A DNA stretch of 64,000 nt, from assembly GCF_033958435.1 (NCBI RefSeq), contig NC_134138.1, positions 26,256,598-26,320,597 on the forward strand, given 5' to 3'. Below the pieces are notes generated by a model. That model was not told the origin of the DNA and ran no database searches. It saw only the letters and a program-made list of their open reading frames with translations. This DNA comes from Carettochelys insculpta (taxonomy: Eukaryota; Chordata; Testudines; Carettochelyidae). Shown here in pieces: positions 55,395 through 64,000 of this stretch (its first letter is position 1; each line of letters opens with the position of its first letter). A program made the position numbers and the translations under genes.

Positions 55395-56488
55395 GTCTAC
55401 GGCGGTGGGTATGGAATGACCTGGGTTGTACTCTCCAGTGAAAAAAGCATGGAACTTTAAGCAGCACAGGGAGAAAGAGGAACAGCTGACATTGTTATAT
55501 TAGATCTGTGAGACTTGTAATATCAACATAAAGGTGTGAGAAAGGACAGGAGGCAGGGAATTAAAATCCAGGGCTGGGAGAGAGAGCAGAAGATAAAAGT
55601 GTGGGGTAGATGCTAATCCTTCTTAGGGAGACAGCAGCAGTGGTGCGAGAAAGTCACTGGGTTGATCAAACAGGTAAAGTTCCACTCTGTCTCTTCCGCC
55701 TGCATACCACCCACCCCGCATCCCCCACTTTTGATTTATGGATGTTGCAACGTTACACAGTATTAAATCACGCACAGCTAAAGCAACAGCCAGAGGTGCC
55801 CTGTTTCACAGTGCTTAGGGAACACAAAAAAATGATACAAGCGGTGCCATATTATTGCTATGCAGTCTTCAGACTGTGCTCTGCGCAGTGAGGAGGGTTT
55901 GAAACAGTTTTCTGAAAGAATGGAGAAAACTAGTCTACCCTTACAGACTGAATTACGGCCTGCCATGTCAGAGCATTCACACAAAATTCAACCTTTGTCT
56001 GCATGCCCCCCAAAACGCCATATTACACCCCACTAAGAGATTAATTATATCAACTGGTGTAACAGAGGCACCAAGATGTGGACACTAATAAAAAAGTTTT
56101 ACAAAAGCCCAGCAGAAAAGTTTGAAGTCAGGATTCTGTACAGGCCTGTGAGGATATTTCTCAACGGATGTAGGTTTTTCCTTGGAAATATATCTCCAGC
56201 TTGGTGGGGCAAGGAAGGCACATCTCCAATCAGTTTAGCTGGGTCGAGCTCTTCTTCTAATTCAAGTTCCATCACCAATAGTTAGAGGAGAACCCGAGTT
56301 TACTGTTTCCACTGAGGATTACCCACTTTTTCTTGGTAATCTATAGGTGGTAATCACATTCCTAGCTACTGATGATCTTCAGCACCACCAAACCTGCTCC
56401 CACTGAAGTCAATGGTACTTCGGTGGGAGTAGAATTAGGTTCCATGATTCGGACCTTTACTGAAATACCCGAACCCAGTAAAGCTAGG
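55395..56488. other. No gene or recognised repeat
   Basis: No supportable exon or element. Confidence 0.5.
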
Positions 56489-56692
56489 AGGGGGAAGGAC
56501 AGCTCAGTGGTTTGTGCACTGGACTGCTAAACCCAGGGTTGTGAGCTCATTCATTGAGGGGGTCATTTATGGATCTGGGGCAAATACATTTAAAAAAAAA
56601 TCTGCCAGAGATGGTGATGGGTCCTGCTGTGAGTGTAGAGGGCTGAACTCCATGACCACTAAAGGTCCCTTCCAGCTCTATGAGATAGGTAC
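56489..56692 (+). mobile_element. Full-length tRNA-derived turtle-type SINE
   Basis: A box cagctcagtggtttgtgcac, B box gttgtgagctcattcattg, A-rich body and tail aaaggtcccttccagctcta. Same family as 39086. Confidence 0.92.
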
Positions 56693-59240
56693 ATCTCCTT
56701 CCTACTTGGTTTCCCACAAACTGTCTGCATCAGTTCATATCTATAACTCAAATTCATCGCAAGAGCAAGAGAGCTCTCATGATGCTCCCGCAGTTCTTTA
56801 CTGATGGACGCAGAGGTGCAAGCACACTGAAAAACAAGCTCATGTGTTATTTGTCACTGTCCTGTCCACGCTTGTTCAGAGCATTGTTAGATGACACAGG
56901 TAAAATAATGCCTCAGCTCTGACTACACTACAGCTGCTCTTATTGTGGCCTCTGGAGTAGCTGTCTAGGTAAAGAATTAAGCATCCAATTTTTGCCACTT
57001 TAGATGCATTCTCAGATCAATATGCACCTTTGTATGGCCGACCCATCTACTTGTTCTCTAGATCTTCAGTAGATCATTTTATTTTATTCTGAGTTCCTGG
57101 TGGTAACTCAGAGGCCTGGACCCAACTCCCAGATCAGTCAATTTCCAAGGGCCCCAGGTCCCATCTTCACTACAAAATATCTTTGTATTAGGACAGGACT
57201 GGGAAGATTGAACTTAGTTCACATGGTGCTGCCTGTGGCTTTGCAGGCAGCACTTAACAAGGACAAAACGCTCAGCATCATGTCAGCTGGCCACTGCTAA
57301 ATCTTACCCGGGCAAGGATTTATCCCTGATAAGCTGACAGGATACTGACCATGATCTATACTTGCTCTACACTCACTGAAAAGTCACAGCCACCAGAGAG
57401 TTAGCTCGCTTCTCCCCACGGTGTCCTAACAGGAGAAAACTCTGTAGCAAAGAGCAGCCCTTCGACGGCTGCTTTACTGAAGGGTGGACTTTGAAACAGT
57501 ACTCTGACTCCACTTCAACTTTGCCTCCAACAAACGGAACTAATGGGTCTAGTAACGAAACCAAATATCCTTTGAAATCTGACATGAAATGGGATGAAAA
57601 CACTGCAAAAAGGGAAACAGATCAAGTGGAGAGCATTCTGATGTGTCTCTGTGTTGCCCGAGTCCTGGCCCCACTTCAGTGCAAGTCATAAATCCAGAAG
57701 CAGGAAGAACATTAAAAGCAGGCCCCGTGTGATACACTCAGCATCATACTTAAAACACAGAACTCTTATTACACTGGCGAAGGCAAGGTGCACAGAAAAG
57801 GAACCATTAAAACTTTACATAGAATAATGTTGTTTTTTTAAGTGTAACTAAACTCAAGAAAGAGGTGATGGTAAAAGGAGCACATTCTTACTTAACATGT
57901 CTTCAGGGAGCAGGTATCTGCACGCTTTAATGATCGCTCATGCTCCCTCCCACTTTTTTCTCTTACTTAAAACAAACAAAAAACAACCAACGAAACAAAA
58001 AACAAACGTTTGCCCTGTATCCCGCTGTTGGAAAGAGCTGGATGCTAATTTTCTTGGCGTATCACCAGCTAAATTGCCCACTAAATCCCTATCAACTCTT
58101 CATTGCTGGTGATGATGCAAAACATAGGAAGAGCACGGCTTAATTTTCAAATTCTGGAGTGAGGGAAATATTGTCCCGCCACAAGCCCAAATCACTATAG
58201 AGCAGCCAGAGGAAGGGTCTCTCAAACCCCTGGCATTCGCCTTCCTCTCTGTGACTCAATGGAAACTCCTCTGCCTGAAAGGGAGGACAGGCTTGTGACC
58301 TAGGCGAGTCTCTTAGGAACAGTGGTGCCAACAGCCTTCACAGGCCTGGGGTAAGGGGAGCTAGGCTCCTTGCCCCAGGAAGGGGCAGAGCCAAGGGTGG
58401 CAGGGGTGGGGCTTAGGGCAGTCATTCCTGGGACCCCATGCTTCCTCAGATCTGCACAAAGAGTGGCAGCATAGGGCGCCGTGTGTTTCAAAGGGGCCCA
58501 GACCTCCAGCCACTGCTATTTCACCAGTGGCAGTGGCTGGAGCTCTGGGCCCCTTTGAAATTGGCCCCATTGTCCCACCCTGTCTGTGGGCCTGCTTAGA
58601 CACCTAAAGAACTTTGAGGATCTATGCCTAACTCCCACTGAAATCAATGAGTTGCCTAAATGTCTTTGAGGCCCTGGGCCTTCAATTTCTTTGCTGGGCT
58701 TCAATTTCTTCCTTCCTAGAACAGGAATAACACTTCCTGGCCTTACACAAAGTGCCCTAAGGGTGGATCCATCAAATGCTGGGAGATGCTTGATGATACA
58801 GATCCACAGAGCCTAGATTCTGAATTGAGAGCTGGACATAGGGAGCAGATATTCATCAAGGAATATGCACTCATTGAGCTAATATATCCAGTTGGGGGGT
58901 CAATGAACCATCAAACAGCATTAATGCCCATGAAAGCCAGCATGGGACTACGATGTTGGGTCCATGCCAATCTTCAGCTGTTCTCCGGTTCAGGGACACC
59001 GTAACTGCCCATTTCACAGGGAAGTGGTAAAGTACAATGGTGATCAAAATGTAATGACAATCCTATGATTGTTGAACTGGAAGGAACATGAATCAGACTG
59101 GCTACCTGGGGCTCTAAGACTGGTCTTTTCAGCTTTGCTCCGTCTTGTTCAAGCTCTTCTAGACCCTACGAGGCTGGATAAGGTGAGGAGGAAAAAGAAT
59201 GAACATGAGGCATAAAACTCTGAATCCCAGCAAGAGAATG
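56693..59240. other. No gene or recognised repeat
   Basis: About 2.5 kb of unique-looking sequence. A GC-rich segment (58330-58560) contains tttcaaaggggcccagac and its complement, an inverted pair around a short loop. No exon or element is firmly supported. Confidence 0.45.
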
Positions 59241-59250
59241 CATTCATATA

Positions 59251-60170
59251 TCAACTGTAATAATAGATGGAGTGCTGCTGGACATGGTACATCCCTTCTT
59301 CCTGTCTTCTTGAGAGCAGCCTCCTTGATTGGACATACATGGCCTCAGTAATAAACTCATCTACTGCTGGTACAGCTTGCCCACTAATTGTGATGTTTGC
59401 TTGCATCCTGCTTTTGCTACTTGTGTCATCGTACATGCATTTTGCTTTTGTTACATTCAGGAACAGTTTATATTCCTCATTAACTGTTTTTTGTGGATTC
59501 AGCATTGGTTGTGTTGCTTTGAAGGTTGTAGCAAAGCACATTGTGTTATCAGCAGTGTTCCCTCTAATTTTTTCCACGTATGGGTGGAATAAATTGCGTC
59601 ATGTGCATCAAGGCAAGTGCCATTGCACACCGCCAATAGAAACACATGCCGCCCACTGTGGCTGGCTGTGGGCACTCTGCTAATCAGCTGGGCAGGCCCT
59701 GAATTTCTCCTGGACAGCCACCCAAGTGCTCAGCTTACAAGGAACAACACTGTTCATCAGCATGTCTGAGGTTGGTTACAAGATGTCCGGCAGTGGAAAT
59801 CCGAGTTTCTTCCACTTTCTCCAAAGTATCCAAGAGTTGTCTCATAATATAATCTGCACACATGGCTAAGAGGCTTGGGGAAAAAACATGCGCTTCTCTT
59901 ACATCCCGCCTTACGGAAAGCCACTCACTCTTGCTTACTGCAGTTTGCACTGTGATCTGTTGTTGGTAGGGACTCGCAATGAGCTCAATGAGATGGTATG
60001 CAATCCCCATGTCTGCCAGTATCCTCCAGAGACAATCATGTCAGATGATATCTAATGCTTTTGAGCAGTCAATGAAATGCATGATCAATGGGCAACTGTA
60101 CGCTGCATTTTTCAATGGATATTTGCGATTTGGTCATGTGTTGCTCAGTCCTTTCTGAAACCAACTTAAC
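59251..60170 (-). pseudogene. RTE-type LINE reverse transcriptase remnant, interrupted
   Basis: Minus strand from about 60110: FIDCSKALDIIRHDCLWRIL (motif A region), MGIAYHLIELIASPYQQQIT (60010), VREAHVFSPSLLAMCADYIM (the usual GVRQGC degraded) and NLRHAD, where a 200-bp hAT-like insert begins. Downstream of the insert it resumes with DNTMCF and, further on, LNVTKAKC and ANITISGQAVPAVDEF (59577-59251). The YADD catalytic box thus reads HAD and D on the two sides of the insert. Stops and frameshifts confirm it is dead. It represents the catalytic half of the same type of protein whose C-terminal half is seen at 1826. Confidence 0.85.
59553..59752. mobile_element. Small hAT-like element inserted in the RTE catalytic box
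   Basis: Left end cagtgttccctctaattttt, right end complemented cagtgttgttccttgtaagc. Flanks gttatcag (59545-59552) and ttcatcag (59753-59760) match at six of eight. Removing it joins the RTE frame across the YADD-equivalent position. Confidence 0.82.
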
Positions 60171-61004
60171 TCTGGTGACCTGATCCGATGCTTTACGTGA
60201 TCCTGGATTATGAAGAACAAGAATTTAACTTGTGTGCAAAATCTGGGAGATGGTACAATTGTTACTACACCCTGCTCTACGTCTCCCTGCTTTGGTCAGG
60301 ACAGAAAAATTCCTTTCATTCGGTTCCAACAGCTTTTAACAATTTTGCAAGTACATTATCTACCCTTAGTGCTGTCCTATATCAAGTCCCACAGTTACCA
60401 CTTACATGGCTTCTGCACAGAAGGCGTTTGAAGCATCAACACAGGTGAAAAGAGAAATACCTCCAGGATGAGCTGGAATAAAATGAAAACCATTACGCTT
60501 GAAATGGCCAAAGCACACATTCAGAAAAGACAGCGTTGGACTGCACAATGGTTAACTGAGAAGGTGTTAGAGCTGGTGGAGAAAGGGTGCAGAATGGAAG
60601 AGAATGACTTGGGGACAGGAAAAAAAAACTGAGAAACTATAAGGAACTAAGCAGACTAGACCAGACAACAACAAATATGTAACAACAAAATGTCCAGAAC
60701 TTGAGAATTCTGAAGAGTAATTAGACAAAAGTAGGTTGATGTGCTCAGACTTTATACCAAAAGTTTTTCCCTGTAACCAAACTTAGTAAAAGATCATGAA
60801 AGCAGAGTCTCGCTGCAGGGGATGTAACTAAACGCAGGAGTAGAGCTTACTGTATCAATCTCTATATCTCACCAGAACTGCTCATAAAACAGGATGACAG
60901 ACAAGAATGCATGGAGCCAGAGCCGTCAATCCTGTGAGAGGAAGTGGTAAACACTATTTAATCAAAAGCCTGAGCAAAATTTAGAAAAACCACATGCATC
61001 CCTG
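60171..61004. other. No gene or recognised repeat
   Basis: Possibly further decayed RTE sequence upstream of the reverse transcriptase remnant, but no motif is clear. Nothing else supported. Confidence 0.35.
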
Positions 61005-61150
61005 GCTGACTTGCTGTAACTCAGTACTGGACAACCTGTTTAACCTTCGTGCCTCGATTTCCCCATCCATAAGCGAGATAATACTACTTTCAACTTAATA
61101 AGGTTATTGTGAGGCTTAACTGATTTAACGTCTCTAGCTCACAGTGACAT
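61005..61150 (+). mobile_element. MIR SINE remnant
   Basis: cctgtttaaccttcgtgcct, cgatttccccatccataagc and ggttattgtgaggcttaact follow MIR order. Confidence 0.75.
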
Positions 61151-62271
61151 CAGAGGAGAACACAACACTAAAGCCAGATCATTTCCAGCCTAGCTGAAAT
61201 TCTGCAAGAGGGTGGGGACACATATGGAGGTTGCATTGCTTTGCTTATGAATCTGCTTTGTTACCAAACTCAGCTCAGAGCACAGACATACAGCTTGGGG
61301 CCTACAGACTCCCTGGCACTTCAAAAAACTGTCAGTTGCAGGCAGGCTGTTTGACCCTCCAGCTAGATGTGCAGTGCAGCTTCAGAAAGAGAAAAGAAAG
61401 AAACTGCCTTGTTCATATTTATGAGCTGTTTAATAATACCAAATGGAACTTGAAGGCATGTTGTTATCTGCTGTTACTCTTGCCCTTTTGCGTAGTGAGC
61501 AAGTAATAAATATTTCAGGAAAGAGCCTAAAAACTTGTAATATTGGTCCTACTCCTCAATAGCGTTAATGAGCAGGCCATTAGTAGTTGATGAGACAGCT
61601 GTGGTTGGAACTAGGGGAGACAAGAACATAAGTGCTTGGTCGTTCAGTACAGTGCAAAAAGGTGCAGGAAGATACACATGGTAAGATCCCACAGTCCTCA
61701 TTTGCAGGAAGCTCTCCTAGATTTAGCCTTCTAGGAGTATTAGCTGTTCACTTGTTCCAAGCTGCATCCGATGAGCCAAATTCAGACCAACTATGGGCAA
61801 GTGTCATTCCACTGACCAGAGTAGGTGCATCAGTTTACACTGGTTTTGAATTCAATTCTCTCTGCAGAAAAGAGCCAGCTGAAATATCTTTTGCTTCAGT
61901 TATTTCCTCATCTGACCTTCTACGGTGAACTTGCAGCTCTCATCCTCCAACCATTTTCCAACTATCCCAGATGAAAATCCCACTGGATGTAGTGATGCAG
62001 AATTTGACCCAGAAGAGACAACTATGCTCACCTAGTCAGACTTTCTCGCCATTTACAAGTCATAGAATTTGATCCCGCAATTTGTGGTTGCAATAGAGTG
62101 TGGGATCCTGGCCTTACTGCTGCAATCCTTGGTGAGATCCCAAACAGATTTCCGGGGCTTGCAACTATCTTCTGTCTTTAGGGCTAGGTGGGAAGGGGGT
62201 TCTGAAAGATTTTTCTATTGCTATACAGGAACCATGGAATGGAAAAGTTGAGAACCACTGAATTAGAACAT
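61151..62271. other. No gene; one isolated hAT-like end
   Basis: Mostly unique-looking. A hAT-type terminus gttgagaaccactg lies at about 62248-62261, but no partner end was found. Confidence 0.4.
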
Positions 62272-63330
62272 CTCTTTCAAAGTCATAAGAATCACCATAC
62301 TGGGTCAGATCAAAGATCCATCTAGCTCAGTATCCTGTCTTTTGAAAGTGGCCAATGCTAGGTACCCCAGAGGGAATGAACACAACAGGTAATTATCAAG
62401 TGATCCATCTCTTGTTGCTCATTCCCAGCTTCTGACAAACAAACAGAGCCTAGGGACCCCATTTCTGCCCATCCTGGCAATTAGCCATTGATGGCTCTAC
62501 CCTCCAAGAGTTTATCTAGGTCTTTTTTTTTTTTAACCCTGTTATAGTCATGGATTTCACAACTTCCTCTGGCAAAGAGTTCCACAGGTTGACTGTGTGT
62601 TGCATGAAAAAGTACTTCCTTTTATTTATTTTAAAATCTGCTATCTCATTTGGTAACCCCTAATTCTTGTTTAAACCCTAATTGTTGTTTCTGGGAAGAA
62701 GTAAATAACTCTTCTTTATTCACTTTTTTCACACTAGTTATGATTTTATAGACCTTTGTTATAACCCCTTTTAGTTGTCTCTTTTCCAAGTTGCAAAATC
62801 TCAGTCTCATAAATCTCTCCTCATATCCCTAATCATTTTGTTGCCCTTTTCTGAACTTTTTCCAATGCCAAAATATCTTTTTTTTTTAGATGAGGTGACC
62901 ACATCTGGACACAGTAGTCAAGATGTGGGTGTACAATGGATTTATACAGAGGCAATAAAATATGCTCTGTCTTATTCTCTATTCCTTTCTTAATGGTTCC
63001 TAACATTCTGTTTACCTTTCTCACAGCTGCTGCATATTGAGTGTATGTTTTCAGAGAAGTATCCACAATGACTCCAAGATCTTTCTCTGGAATGGTCACA
63101 GCAAATTTGGACCCCATCATTTTATGCATATAGTTGGGATTATGTTTTCCAGTATGCATTACTTTGCATTTATCAACATTAAAATTCGTCTGCCATTTTG
63201 TTACCCAGTGCCCTAAATTTGTGAGATTTTTTTGAAGCTTTTCACAATGCGATTTGAACTTAACTATCTTGAGCAGTTTTGTATGAATCTGTATTACTTC
63301 TGCATATATCATCAGCGAGACCACCAGCCA
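62272..63330 (-). mobile_element. CR1-group LINE 3' region with partly open ORF2
   Basis: Plus strand starts with tactgggtcagatcaaagat and tccatctagctcagtatcct, an antisense 3' end of a second CR1 subfamily. The minus-strand frame 63324-62833 reads LGHWVTKWQTNFNVDKCKVM, EKDLGVIVDTSLK, AVRKVNRMLGTIKKGIENK and PLYKSIVHPHLDYCVQMWSP, the thumb and C-terminal region of CR1/L2-type reverse transcriptase. 5'-truncated. Confidence 0.93.
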
Positions 63331-63351
63331 AGTCTTGGTTTAAAACTCCAA

Positions 63352-63787
63352 GGCTATGTCTACACTAGCCAAAAACTTCGAAATGGCCATGCAAATGGCC
63401 ATTTCAAAGTTTACTAATGAAGCACTCAAATACATATTCAGTGCTTCATTAGCACGTGGGCGGCTGCGGCACTTCAAAATTGACGTGGCTCGCCGCTGTG
63501 CGGCTCGTCCAGATGGGGCTCCTTTTCGAAAGGACCCCGCCTACCTCGAAGTCCCCTTATTCCCAGCTGCTCATAGGAATAAGGGGACTTCGAAGTAGGC
63601 AGGGTCCTTTCGAAAAGGAGCCCCGTCAGGACGAGCCGCGCGGCGGTGAGCCACGTCAATTTCGAAGTGCTGCGGGCGCCTACATGCTAATGAAGCACTG
63701 AATATGTATTTCAGTGCTTCATTAGTAAACTTCAAAATGGCCATTTGCATGGTCATTTAGAAGTTTTTGGCTAGTGTAGACACGGCC
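63352..63787. mobile_element. Nearly perfect foldback element, young-looking
   Basis: Ends ggctatgtctacactagcc and complemented gggccgtgtctacactagcc. Flanks caa at 63349-63351 and caa at 63788-63790 give a 3-bp duplication (taking the element to 63787). The arms, about 200 bp each, match through ttcaaagtttactaatgaag, gaatatgtattt-like phrases, gtggctc, cggctcgtcc, ctccttttcgaaaggacc and gaagtccccttattcc. The loop is about 10 bp at the centre near 63565-63580. High CpG content suggests recent insertion. Four overlapping frames on both strands follow the arm symmetry. Confidence 0.92.
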
Positions 63788-63790
63788 CAA

Positions 63791-64000
63791 GTGGTAGAAG
63801 CTGTACTAAATCTGGTGATATCCAAAGGTTGGTTGCCCTCACTTATAAAAACCTGCCTTTGATTTTTGCATTCAAATGTTCAGACATCAGCTTCTGGTCA
63901 TTAGATCCTGTTACACCATGGTCCACAAAGGTATTTCAGACCACAAATTATTCTTTCAAACCTCTCCAAGTTTTTCCACCATCACTTCTAAAACATGGGG
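63791..64000. other. No recognised feature
   Basis: Short unique-looking segment at the window end; possibly a further part of the CR1 split by the foldback element, but no diagnostic phrase is seen. Confidence 0.4.

Noticed and set aside
59267..59683. A 138-codon plus-strand frame with hydrophobic runs suggesting a membrane protein
   Set aside because: Antisense to the RTE remnant and crosses the small hAT insert.
63356..63756. Four overlapping frames on both strands
   Set aside because: Produced by the two arms of one foldback element; the plus and minus frames are near mirror images.
1..64000. CRISPR arrays, operons, prokaryotic promoters or defence systems
   Set aside because: The repeat families and gene-poor layout are vertebrate; no regularly spaced direct repeats or bacterial-type genes are seen.

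Overview
The window looks like turtle nuclear DNA, probably cryptodiran, with essentially no host coding sequence that I can recognise. The evidence is the repeat content: CR1 LINE 3' ends (mostly antisense), tRNA-derived SINEs whose tail resembles a CR1 3' end, ancient MIR SINEs, Penelope-like elements (PLEs), RTE-type LINE remnants, hAT and Tigger-like DNA transposons, and many foldback elements whose ends carry a GTCTACAC motif. Every recognisable protein fragment belongs to a mobile element and is broken by frameshifts or stops. The window is therefore probably intergenic or inside a large intron.

Layout. 0.7-5.1 kb: foldback elements, a hAT element, CR1 pieces, an RTE reverse-transcriptase remnant and a CpG-rich foldback element. 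6.4-7.3 kb: a Tigger-like element inserted cleanly into a CR1. 10.7-12.3 kb: a long antisense CR1 with a SINE inside it. 13.9-16.3 kb: more foldback elements. 16.7-17.7 kb: a PLE with an inverted 5' part, bounded by a perfect 15-bp target duplication. 18.1-23.3 kb: nested DNA transposons. 26.3-29.5 kb: three foldback loci. 32.6-34.1 kb: three PLE insertions, one split by a DNA transposon. 35.8-37.9 kb: a decayed ZBED/hAT transposase gene on the minus strand. 39-44.7 kb: SINEs, CR1, a foldback element and MIRs. 46.2-49.8 kb: two copies of a 0.3-kb Tigger-like element and a 1-kb hAT element. 53.0-53.7 kb: two more PLEs, one an almost pure palindrome. 59.2-60.2 kb: an RTE remnant interrupted by a small hAT-like element at its catalytic motif. 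62.3-63.3 kb: antisense CR1. 63.35-63.79 kb: a young-looking, nearly perfect foldback element.

The most interesting signal is the recurring structure of the PLE insertions. Four of six have head-to-head or inverted arms. In all four, one outer end carries a short terminal tail (core: taacacggct) that the other end lacks. Several also keep recognisable hammerhead-ribozyme-like core pieces. This fits known PLE biology and can be read here at base resolution thanks to target duplications of 8 to 15 bp. I see no operon, CRISPR array, defence locus or other novel gene system.
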